From positions 1-21,937 of IMG/VR virus record IMGVR_UViG_3300047157_000037: a stretch of DNA of 21,937 nt; one strand, given 5' to 3'. Below the pieces are notes generated by a model. It was not told where the DNA came from. It saw nothing but the letters and a program-made list of their open reading frames with translations, and did not search any database. The stretch comes from a virus. Each line of letters opens with the position of its first letter. Positions within the stretch are counted from its first letter, which is position 1. This document shows, in pieces, positions 16,953 to 21,775 of this stretch. The translations under genes were made by a program, and so were the position numbers.

Positions 16953-17133
16953 GTGATATCTTCGAAGGGTCAGTTAAGAAGATGTATGGATTATACACTA
17001 CAAAACCATTCCGTATCCTCCCTCATCTACTTTTTTGTCAGAGATTACTGGGCGTTAGGCCGACGAACCTAAGAACGTCGGAGACAGAGTTGACCCTCTC
17101 TATGATGCGCCTCCCTGTGCCGAGAGCTGGTAA
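16953..17133 (+). CDS. Small hypothetical gene read across a possible +1 frameshift
   Basis: GTG at 16953 follows CCAAGGGAGGG with ideal spacing and opens 39 codons (MISSKGQLRRCMDYTLQ..., then FFVRDYWALGRRT) ending at TAA 17070-17072. The +1 frame, closed by TAG at 17056, then encodes DEPKNVGDRVDPLYDAPPCAESW up to TAA 17131-17133 with no start codon of its own. The two parts read like one 59-residue protein. The shift must fall between 17059 and about 17072, at GGC CGA CGA ACC TAA G: rare CGA codons or a stop-induced slip at ACC TAA could do it. A 6-bp stem (17060-17065 with 17076-17081) overlaps the site. It could equally be a pseudogene, a base-calling error, or a genuine 39-residue protein with chance sequence after it. 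Confidence 0.5.
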
Positions 17134-17142
17134 AGGGAATAG

Positions 17143-17184
17143 ATGTCAAGATTCGATACAGTAATCAAAGCTCGTCATTACTAA
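17143..17184 (+). CDS. 13-residue ORF (possible leader peptide)
   Basis: ATG 17143 sits five bases after AAAGGG, a good Shine-Dalgarno, and encodes MSRFDTVIKARHY before TAA. The following stem-loop at 17196 lies 12 bases after the stop. It may be a leader peptide controlling the gene at 17232, or a remnant. No T-tract follows the hairpin, so classical attenuation is not evident. Confidence 0.35.
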   Translation: MSRFDTVIKARHY

Positions 17185-17195
17185 TTAACTGATTT

Positions 17196-17213
17196 GTCGG
17201 AGCTTGCTCCGGC
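17196..17213 (+). promoter_or_regulatory. Stem-loop before Shine-Dalgarno of gene 17232
   Basis: GTCGGAG-CTTG-CTCCGGC: a 7-bp stem with one T-G pair and a C(TTG)G-type tetraloop, followed by ATCAAAAGGGAAG and ATG 17232. No T-tract follows, so it is not a plus-strand terminator. It fits the hairpin-then-Shine-Dalgarno arrangement seen at 15051, 16908, 20721 and on the minus strand at 20376. Confidence 0.5.
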
Positions 17214-17231
17214 ATCAAAAGGGAAGTGTGG

Positions 17232-17609
17232 ATGATTATTTTAAACGATGGTACTTACTACGAGCCAGACGATGAACAGATTATCTACTGGCAGAATGCT
17301 TTCCCGAAGGTAGATATCTTTGCCGAGCTAAGTGCTATGGCAGCATGGTGTGACGCCAATCCAAAGAAGCGTAAGAAGGATGGCAAGCGATTTGCACAGT
17401 CGTGGTTAAGCCGGGCATCCCAGCAAGAACGAGGCGTGTCCCCATTTGCCGAGAAAATGCAGTCAACTTCTGGTAAAATCGGCTTGAAGAGTTGGAGCTT
17501 CCTAGACGATTGCACCCATGATTACCTTAAGTCGGAAAAGTTTCGAGCATACTGTCTCGAGAAGTATGGGCAGTACGTTACCTTTGAAGGCGAAAGGGTA
17601 ACCGCATGA
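17232..17609 (+). CDS. Replication-type phage protein (short, C-terminal-domain-like)
   Basis: 125 residues from ATG 17232, preceded by AAAAGGGAAG; a GTG two codons upstream (17226) overlaps the Shine-Dalgarno and is less likely. The motif NAFPKVDIFAELSAMAAW followed by CDANPKKRKKDGKRFAQSWLSR is one I know from the C-terminal part of phage replication initiator/organiser proteins (FP.VD...EL..M..W...NP.KRK....RF...WL.R). Here it stands near the N-terminus of a short protein, without the winged-helix DNA-binding domain such proteins often carry. A role in loading or organising the replisome is possible; a free-standing partner domain is the cautious reading. It overlaps the next gene by ATGA. 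Confidence 0.65.
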   Translation: MIILNDGTYYEPDDEQIIYWQNAFPKVDIFAELSAMAAWCDANPKKRKKDGKRFAQSWLSRASQQERGVSPFAEKMQSTSGKIGLKSWSFLDDCTHDYLKSEKFRAYCLEKYGQYVTFEGERVTA

Positions 17610-18001
17610 GCGAGCGGTGGTTTGTAAACAACAAATTCCAAGCCGATCAGTTTTGTGAATACATCCGGGCTAACCAAGACAAGGGGAATATCTACGAGAT
17701 CATTCCTCTCACCCGAACCGGAAAACAAAACGATGCGATCCATGCTTATTGCCGAGAAGTCGCTAGTGTTATGGCGGCGCATGGTATGGACATGAAGACC
17801 GTTATCAAGGAAGGCGTCCCCATTGATCCCACTATGTACCTGATTAAGGATTATATGTGGCGTCCAATTCAAAAGGCTGTAACAGGCGTTGAGTCCACCA
17901 GAAAGATTAATCCCGTGGAGGTCAACGAAATTTACGAGGTATTGAGTAGGCTGCTAGTCGAAAAATGGTCGATCAACGTGCCATTCGGGAGGCGCACTTA
18001 A
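17606..18001 (+). CDS. NinB-like recombination protein
   Basis: 131 residues. Motifs: RTGKQNDAIHAYCREVASVM (40-59 region), DMKTVIKEGVPIDPT, then LIKDYMWRPIQKAVTGVEST, and EVNEIYEVLSRLL. The [KQ]QNxxxHxYxxxxA start and the WRP(I/V)Q.A.TG..ST block are typical of a widespread phage family related to lambda NinB/Orf recombination mediators, which help load annealing proteins at SSB-coated DNA. The presence of an annealing protein, an SSB-like protein and a NinG-like protein nearby supports this. The relationship to NinB is by pattern recognition, not alignment. Confidence 0.65.
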   Translation: MSERWFVNNKFQADQFCEYIRANQDKGNIYEIIPLTRTGKQNDAIHAYCREVASVMAAHGMDMKTVIKEGVPIDPTMYLIKDYMWRPIQKAVTGVESTRKINPVEVNEIYEVLSRLLVEKWSINVPFGRRT

Positions 18002-18021
18002 CATCTATCCGGGGGGAGATG

Positions 18022-19185
18022 ATGTCATTACTTGAGTATTGCAATACCGACAGACAGCGACAAATTGTAGAGCTTCACGAACAGGGCTTGGGCTACACCA
18101 AGATCAGCCAACAGATAGGCATTACCCGATTTTCTGTTAGAGATTCTCTTCAAGCCATAAAATCTAGGGCCGCTGCCCAAGGCTATTCACCCGAGCATGA
18201 TATGACTCGCACTGTTCCGGATGTCTTCAAGGTCCGAGGCGTCTCTACGTACTACAATGAAGATGGCAAGCCGGTCGGCCAGTGGGTTAAATCCATGGCA
18301 GACAAAGAGGCAATGCTTGAGGCGATGCTTGAGTCATTCAAGGCTGGATTCCTCGAAGAGATAGATGGCCTCTACAGGCCCGTAAAGGCTCCAGAATCAA
18401 CGAAGAATGAAGATAGGCTATCGGCCTACCTCATAGGAGATCATCACCTCAACGCCCTCTGCTGGTCTCCTGAGACGGGTGGCGATGATTGGGATACAAA
18501 CATTGCCCAAGACGTACTGATCAGGGCGGTCGATAAGCTGGTATCTGCGGCAGGTGACTCGGAAGTCGGCGCACTGATTAACTTGGGTGACTTCCTTCAC
18601 GCTAACTCAGGTGACAACAAGACAGCCAAAGGAACCCCGGTCGATGTCGATGGAAGGCTGGGCCGGGTCATTCGTATTGTCGGCAACCTCTTCAAAGTCC
18701 TAATTACCCGGATGCTGGAGACGCACAAGGAAGTTTGGTTGATCAACGTAAGGGGTAACCATGATCCCGATGCGAGCCTCTGGCTAAATGAAATGATGCG
18801 CCTGTACTTCCATAATGAACCACGGGTGAAAGTGTTCGACAACTTCTCCAAGTGGATACATTTTGAGTGGGGCAAGACTCTTGTGGTTATGCACCACGGG
18901 GACCGGGTAAAGACTCAGGCGCTTTATGAAGCTGTTACAAGAGACTACGCAGAGGAATGGGGTCGAACGACTCACCGATATCTTTACCACGGGCATATCC
19001 ATCACCGGACTGTGACGGAGCTGGGCGGGTTGCACCTCGAATCGTTTGGCGTGTTATGTCCGCCGGATGCATACCATTCAGCCTCTGGCTATGGCTCTGC
19101 AAGGTCCATGTCCTGCGTTATACTCGACAAGAGCTATGGCGAGCACAGTCGATTTAAAGTTGGCATTGATGAGGTTAAAGCATGA
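18022..19185 (+). CDS. HTH-containing metallophosphoesterase
   Basis: 387 residues from ATG 18022 (ATG 18019 or 17965 are possible; GGGGGGAG at 18011-18018 favours this start, which also avoids overlap with the preceding gene). Residues 15-51 form a helix-turn-helix (RQIVELHEQGLGYTKISQQI, then GITRFSVRDSL). The calcineurin-like phosphoesterase core follows: GDHH (139-142, giving D-x-H), GDFLH (189-193), RGNHD (about 244-248), HHGD (291-294) and HGHIHH (323-328). All metal-binding motifs are present, so it should be an active phosphodiesterase or nuclease. In this DNA recombination cassette, action on DNA ends (SbcD/Mre11-like) is likely, with the HTH directing it to DNA. It overlaps the next gene by ATGA. 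Confidence 0.85.
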   Translation: MSLLEYCNTDRQRQIVELHEQGLGYTKISQQIGITRFSVRDSLQAIKSRAAAQGYSPEHDMTRTVPDVFKVRGVSTYYNEDGKPVGQWVKSMADKEAMLEAMLESFKAGFLEEIDGLYRPVKAPESTKNEDRLSAYLIGDHHLNALCWSPETGGDDWDTNIAQDVLIRAVDKLVSAAGDSEVGALINLGDFLHANSGDNKTAKGTPVDVDGRLGRVIRIVGNLFKVLITRMLETHKEVWLINVRGNHDPDASLWLNEMMRLYFHNEPRVKVFDNFSKWIHFEWGKTLVVMHHGDRVKTQALYEAVTRDYAEEWGRTTHRYLYHGHIHHRTVTELGGLHLESFGVLCPPDAYHSASGYGSARSMSCVILDKSYGEHSRFKVGIDEVKA

Positions 19186-19427
19186 TCCCAATAATTAGCT
19201 GTCCGTTACCGGGTGGCGGTCAAGCGCTTATCAAGACACAAGACATCGGCGGCGCAACCAGTGGCAAGAATCCAAAAGAGTGTGATGTTTATATCCTAGG
19301 CTGGGCAGCTAACGGGATCACAGTCGATTTAAGTTTGGATGACTTCGCAGAGATATGGGTATCAGCATTGATAGACGATGGAGCGCCGGAGTATGAAATC
19401 GTATTTACCCCAGATGAAGTGCACTGA
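19182..19427 (+). CDS. Hypothetical protein
   Basis: 81 residues, coupled to the metallophosphoesterase by ATGA. The layout is strand-rich: IISCPLPGGGQALIKTQDIG, then CDVYILGWAANGITVDLSL, then a DDFAEIWVSALI helix and an acidic C-terminus. No known motif and no membrane segment. I do not recognise the family; the tight operon position suggests a part in the same DNA-processing module. Confidence 0.65.
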   Translation: MIPIISCPLPGGGQALIKTQDIGGATSGKNPKECDVYILGWAANGITVDLSLDDFAEIWVSALIDDGAPEYEIVFTPDEVH

Positions 19428-19581
19428 ATGCTTCAAGATCATGGTCCCCCAGTTTAAGAGCGAATACCCTCACAAGCTGGAAGGCTGGTCATGTGACTGC
19501 GGGAACAGCGAGAAGGCCATACTTCGAGAGCGTCAATACACGAGGGCAGATGATGGCAAAGATCAACAACGGGCCAGCTGA
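19393..19581 (+). CDS. Small zinc-ribbon-like protein
   Basis: 62 residues from ATG 19393; ATG 19378 and 19414 are also possible. GGAG sits nine bases upstream of 19393. It overlaps the previous gene by 35 bases and the next by 32. KCTECFKIMVPQ and later GWSCDCGNSEKA give C-x2-C and C-x-C pairs about 25 residues apart, which suggests one bound zinc. The C-terminus is basic and polar. A DNA- or protein-binding zinc ribbon is the simplest reading. The heavy overlap and short length lower confidence. Confidence 0.55.
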   Translation: MKSYLPQMKCTECFKIMVPQFKSEYPHKLEGWSCDCGNSEKAILRERQYTRADDGKDQQRAS

Positions 19582-19939
19582 CAAAGAATTTAGCAAAGCT
19601 GTAAGACTGCGCGACGGCGAATGCTTGCACTGCCACAAGCAAGGACGGCTTGAGTGCTGTCACGTGTTTGGCCGCAGAAATAAGCGGTTGCGCTGGGCAA
19701 TGTCAAACGCAGTTTCCATGTGCCACTATTGCCACCGGCATATGACCGAACAGCCAATAATTTTTCACGAGTGGTTGAGAGAGCTGTACGGGGATGAGCG
19801 CATGGATAAGTTGCGCCTGACCAGCAATGAGATTTACAAGACGACTGAGGCAGTAAGGAAGGAAATCGCGGCACATTACCGCGATGAAGTCAGGCGTAAG
19901 GAACTTGATCCTGATTACGAGATTCAGAGCTGGAACTAA
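19550..19939 (+). CDS. NinG-like HNH-type recombination protein
   Basis: 129 residues from ATG 19550 (19553 is equally possible; the longer frame to 19493 overlaps the zinc-ribbon gene and lacks a ribosome site). RDGECLHCHKQGRLECCHVF and MCHYCHRHM give two C-x2-C pairs (Cys25/28 and Cys58/61), with His38, Asn53 and His62 placed as in HNH/NinG (Rap)-type proteins. The FGRRNKRLRWAMSNAVSMC stretch and the C-terminal FHEWLRELYG match phage NinG relatives, which bind or cut branched recombination intermediates. Its 3' end overlaps by 50 bases the 3' end of the leftward sigma-like gene, with no terminator between. Confidence 0.78.
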   Translation: MMAKINNGPADKEFSKAVRLRDGECLHCHKQGRLECCHVFGRRNKRLRWAMSNAVSMCHYCHRHMTEQPIIFHEWLRELYGDERMDKLRLTSNEIYKTTEAVRKEIAAHYRDEVRRKELDPDYEIQSWN

Positions 19940-20093
19940 CATAGTCCAGATAATACTGCCGAAGAATGAAACGATCCCGGAGCTTAGTTAGGGCGCTCTT
20001 TTCTAACTGAGCCACCCTACTCCGGGTAATACCTAACTCATCGGCAATCTCTTGATGAGTCATTAGGTAGTCGTCGTTGATTGCTCTTGTCAT
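19890..20093 (-). CDS. Stand-alone sigma region 4-like HTH protein
   Basis: 67 residues from the ATG at 20093, which overlaps the upstream gene's stop (ATGA) and so decides the start over the longer frame to 20129. Residues 11-39, MTHQEIADELGITRSRVAQLEKSALTKLR in outline, closely resemble sigma70 region 4.2 (EIA..LG.TR.RV.Q.E..AL.KLR), the part that reads the -35 box. Regions 2 and 3 are absent. The C-terminal tail is Ser/Glu/Asp/Gln-rich and disordered. It may redirect or inhibit host RNA polymerase, or act as a simple DNA-binding regulator. It is the second gene of the only leftward operon in the window, opposite in direction to all others, fitting a regulatory switch. Confidence 0.72.
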   Translation of the reverse strand: MTRAINDDYLMTHQEIADELGITRSRVAQLEKSALTKLRDRFILRQYYLDYVSSSSESRNQDQVPYA

Positions 20094-20356
20094 TGTTCTA
20101 CCAAAACCCAAAAGCTGCGAGCAAACCATTTGCTTGGGAAAAAATTCGATTGAAGCAACGCATCTTGCGCGTTCCAGTAGTTAACCATCACTGGCTGATC
20201 TTGCTCGTAAGTGATTGCGTCGGTTGCGCTTGCTATCTGAAACGCAAGCTGTGCTTTTAGGAAAGAACAAACCAACTTCATTTGATCTTGAGGGATGGGC
20301 AAGCACTGACCTTCTGCCTCTCCATCTACGCACTTAAGAATATAACCTGTGTCCAT
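20090..20356 (-). CDS. Hypothetical protein, first gene of leftward operon
   Basis: 88 residues starting at CAT 20354-20356, five bases after AAGGGAGAT on the minus strand. It begins MDTGYILKCVDGEAEGQCLP, continues with a helix (DQMKLVCSFLKAQLAFQIA) and ends in an aromatic, Asn/Ser/Phe-rich region (FFPSKWFARSFWVLVEQ). No known motif; four aromatic residues cluster near the C-terminus. Its leader shares ACTAACCAAGGGAGA with the rightward gene at 15085. It is coupled to the sigma-like gene by ATGA, so the two probably act together, for example as a regulator and its partner. Confidence 0.72.
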   Translation of the reverse strand: MDTGYILKCVDGEAEGQCLPIPQDQMKLVCSFLKAQLAFQIASATDAITYEQDQPVMVNYWNAQDALLQSNFFPSKWFARSFWVLVEQ

Positions 20357-20361
20357 GTCTA

Positions 20362-20393
20362 TCTCCCTTGGTTAGTGGCTGTGTCTCCAGCCA
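20362..20393 (-). promoter_or_regulatory. Stem-loop plus conserved leader/Shine-Dalgarno of leftward operon
   Basis: On the minus strand, TGGCTG-GAGACA-CAGCCA (20393 to 20376) is a 6-bp stem with a six-base loop, followed directly by ACTAACCAAGGGAGA (20376 to 20362). The 15-base leader is identical to 15063-15077, while the stem sequence differs from the stem at 15051, so a structure rather than a sequence seems conserved. Confidence 0.55.
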
Positions 20394-20425
20394 ATGAGCA
20401 CATGAAAACATATCTAAAAATAAAA

Positions 20426-20445
20426 AACAACATAAAATGTTATCT
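20426..20445. promoter_or_regulatory. Operator-like site, copy 2, in divergent control region
   Basis: AACAACATAAAATGTTATCT matches 15031-15050 at 16 of 20 positions and has its own inner inverted repeat AACAT-AAA-ATGTT. It overlaps the predicted -10 box of the leftward promoter. Left of it lies a run of A-tracts (20404-20427), which may bend DNA or serve as an UP-type element. Confidence 0.55.
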
Positions 20446-20467
20446 TTTTTAAAGGGGGTGGTTGCAA
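20439..20467 (-). promoter_or_regulatory. Predicted leftward promoter
   Basis: On the minus strand, TTGCAA (20467-20462), a 17-base spacer, then GATAAC (20444-20439). The -10 box is the conserved half of the operator-like site. It would drive the two-gene leftward operon with a leader of about 75 bases. Confidence 0.45.
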
Positions 20468-20488
20468 ATCCACAAAATATGTTACACT
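20462..20488 (+). promoter_or_regulatory. Predicted rightward extended -10 promoter
   Basis: TTGCAA (20462-20467), 15 bases, then TG-T-TACACT (20480-20488), an extended -10 element that can tolerate a short spacer. The predicted start is near 20495, at the first ATG of the next gene, so its message would have little or no leader. The same self-complementary TTGCAA hexamer would serve as the -35 for the leftward promoter. Confidence 0.4.
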
Positions 20489-20518
20489 TACCGGATGTGT
20501 ACTACAGTGAAGCGAGCC

Positions 20519-20689
20519 ATGTTTTGCACTCGTAACGGCGAAAAGCACATTGAGAACCTCGATAAGGTATGTGTACTCATCGGGCGTTTGAAAGGACTTA
20601 CAGAGTCCGAGTATCTCGATCTTTGTGCTGTCAGTAAGCTAGAGAATGCACGAGCGCTAGGTATGGCGAAATACTACCCGACTCACTGA
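20519..20689 (+). CDS. Small hypothetical protein
   Basis: 56 residues from ATG 20519, preceded by GTGAAGCGAG; ATG 20495 would add eight residues and could be read from a nearly leaderless message. The product has a basic, Cys-containing N-terminus (MFCTRNGEKHIENL) and a helical body (VLIGRLKGLTESEYLDLC, then KLENARALGMAKYY). No known domain. It is the first gene to the right of the divergent control region, where phages often keep Cro-like or other early regulators, but there is no clear HTH. Confidence 0.6.
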   Translation: MFCTRNGEKHIENLDKVCVLIGRLKGLTESEYLDLCAVSKLENARALGMAKYYPTH

Positions 20690-20720
20690 GTTAAGGGTAA
20701 CAACAGGCCGGAAAGGTCAC

Positions 20721-20735
20721 GGGGCTTCTTGCCCC
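20721..20735 (+). promoter_or_regulatory. Stem-loop before Shine-Dalgarno of gene 20755
   Basis: GGGGC-TTCTT-GCCCC, followed by TCAAAAAAGGGAATGGGTC and ATG 20755. No T-tract follows on either strand, so it is not an intrinsic terminator. The following TCAAAA..GGGAA closely resembles the leader after the hairpin at 17196. Confidence 0.5.
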
Positions 20736-20754
20736 TCAAAAAAGGGAATGGGTC

Positions 20755-20967
20755 ATGTACGAGCAAGAAATGTTTAACAAAAATCCGGGCTTTGTAATAG
20801 GCGCGGTTATTTTATTTATCACTGTGTTGGGCATCGTAGGTAATGCCGACATGGAAGAAGAGATTAGCCAGTACGAGTTCTACTGTGAGAACGTCGCCAT
20901 GTGGATAGATTCCAATGGTGAGAACGGGCATCCAAACTTCCGAGGTGTCGATTGTGAAAGTTCTTGA
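20755..20967 (+). CDS. Small single-pass membrane protein
   Basis: 70 residues starting at ATG 20755 behind AAAGGGAATGGG. Residues 12-30 (GFVIGAVILFITVLGIVGN) are one membrane helix; the acidic remainder (ADMEEEISQYEFYCENVAMW) carries two Cys (YCEN and the near-terminal DCESS) that could form a disulphide if exported. The topology cannot be decided from the charges alone. The function is unknown; the size and layout resemble small phage membrane proteins that act on the host envelope. Its end overlaps the methyltransferase start by 14 bases. Confidence 0.7.
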   Translation: MYEQEMFNKNPGFVIGAVILFITVLGIVGNADMEEEISQYEFYCENVAMWIDSNGENGHPNFRGVDCESS

Positions 20968-21775
20968 TCTATTCGCTGGGATCGGTGGCTTTACCATCGG
21001 TCTTGAGCGAGCAGGATTCGAGACAGCGGCTTTCTGTGAGATAGATCCTTATGCTCAGAAAGTCTTACGCAAGAACTGGCCCGGAGTACCGATCTATGAC
21101 GATGTTAGAACAATCACAGCAGAGCGACTGGCTTCAGACGGAATTGGAGTCGATGTCATTACAGGCGGATTCCCCTGCCAAGACATCTCAGTCTCAGGAA
21201 ATCAGGCAGGAATACAAGACGGAACCCGAAGCGGGCTATGGTCAGAGTGCGCCCGTCTTATTGGGGAGCTTCGACCTAGATACGCCATCTTTGAAAACGT
21301 CACAAACTTGCTTAATGGAGAGCGGGGAGCTTGGTTTAAGCGAGTTCTTTGGGACATTTCCGCGCTCGGGTATGATGCGGAGTGGCACTGTATACCAGCT
21401 TCCGAACTTGGCGCGCACCATCACAGAGATCGGATCTGGATTATTGCCTACCCCGGCGGCGAGCACGGGAGGAACAACACCCAACTGGCAACCGATCAGG
21501 CCGAGCGGTCACAGAGCGCAATTAACCTTGCAACAATATGTGCGGATGTGGCCGACACCAACAGCGCACAACGCAAAAGAGGGAGCCTATCCTTCGGAAT
21601 ACAATCGCAATACACCAACATTGTCGGCGCAAGCGGGTGGGGCGCTGAACCCGACGTGGGTCGAGTGGCTAATGGGATTCCCGCTAGGTCACACAGACTT
21701 AAATGCTTAGGCAATGCAGTCGTTCCGCCAATACCTGAGTTGATAGGGAGGGCAATAAATGAAGCTGACCTATAA
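20954..21775 (+). CDS. C5-cytosine DNA methyltransferase
   Basis: 273 residues from GTG 20954 (KVLDLFAGIGG), chosen because GAGGTG lies six bases upstream and motif I then starts at residue 5 as in the family. Motif I DLFAGIGG (5-12), motif IV GGFPCQ with catalytic Cys75, motif VI ENV (114-116), motif VIII-like HRDRIWI (157-163) and motif X GNAVVP (253-258) are all present, so the enzyme looks complete. The target-recognition region between VIII and X is only about 90 residues. It would methylate cytosine in phage DNA, most likely to escape host restriction. No restriction endonuclease is seen beside it. A second long frame runs inside it (21153-21710). Confidence 0.9.
   Translation: MKVLDLFAGIGGFTIGLERAGFETAAFCEIDPYAQKVLRKNWPGVPIYDDVRTITAERLASDGIGVDVITGGFPCQDISVSGNQAGIQDGTRSGLWSECARLIGELRPRYAIFENVTNLLNGERGAWFKRVLWDISALGYDAEWHCIPASELGAHHHRDRIWIIAYPGGEHGRNNTQLATDQAERSQSAINLATICADVADTNSAQRKRGSLSFGIQSQYTNIVGASGWGAEPDVGRVANGIPARSHRLKCLGNAVVPPIPELIGRAINEADL
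21153..21710 (+). CDS. Overprinted +1-frame protein inside the methyltransferase gene
   Basis: 185 residues from ATG 21153 (preceded by GGAG, three bases away), wholly inside the methyltransferase in the +1 frame. An earlier in-frame ATG at 21051 also exists. The product reads like a real protein: SPAKTSQSQ near the start, DTPSLKTSQTCL, FPRSGMMRSGTVYQLPNL, LLPTPAA, MWPTPTAHNAKEGAYP, and GGALNPTWVEWLMGFPLGHT near the end. I recognise these motifs from a phage protein family, in some phages joined to methyltransferase N-termini. The methyltransferase frame over the same DNA also keeps recognisable motifs (ENV, HRDRIW, VADTNS, GNAVVP). Thus both frames look conserved. Translation of this frame is not shown; it could be a conserved but unexpressed frame. 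Confidence 0.6.
   Translation: MSLQADSPAKTSQSQEIRQEYKTEPEAGYGQSAPVLLGSFDLDTPSLKTSQTCLMESGELGLSEFFGTFPRSGMMRSGTVYQLPNLARTITEIGSGLLPTPAASTGGTTPNWQPIRPSGHRAQLTLQQYVRMWPTPTAHNAKEGAYPSEYNRNTPTLSAQAGGALNPTWVEWLMGFPLGHTDLNA

Noticed and set aside
16865-17164. 99-codon plus-strand frame running through the intergenic region after 16902
   Set aside because: It begins inside the preceding HTH gene, crosses the GC-rich hairpin, has an unnatural Arg/Pro-rich translation and no Shine-Dalgarno; the GTG-started frame at 16953 explains the region better.
19493-19549. Longer start of the NinG-like protein
   Set aside because: The extra 19 residues lie inside the zinc-ribbon gene, and ATG 19550/19553 sit just after GAGGGCAG and directly before the conserved part.
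20404-20450. AT-rich A-tract region as a replication origin
   Set aside because: No iterated initiator sites or initiator gene beside it; the promoter and operator signals account for it adequately.
20721-20735. Hairpin as a rho-independent terminator
   Set aside because: No T-tract follows on either strand; it lies directly before a Shine-Dalgarno.
21051-21152. Extension of the overprinted frame upstream to ATG 21051
   Set aside because: The translation there has no motif I recognise and no ribosome site; ATG 21153 fits where the recognisable part begins. It cannot be excluded.
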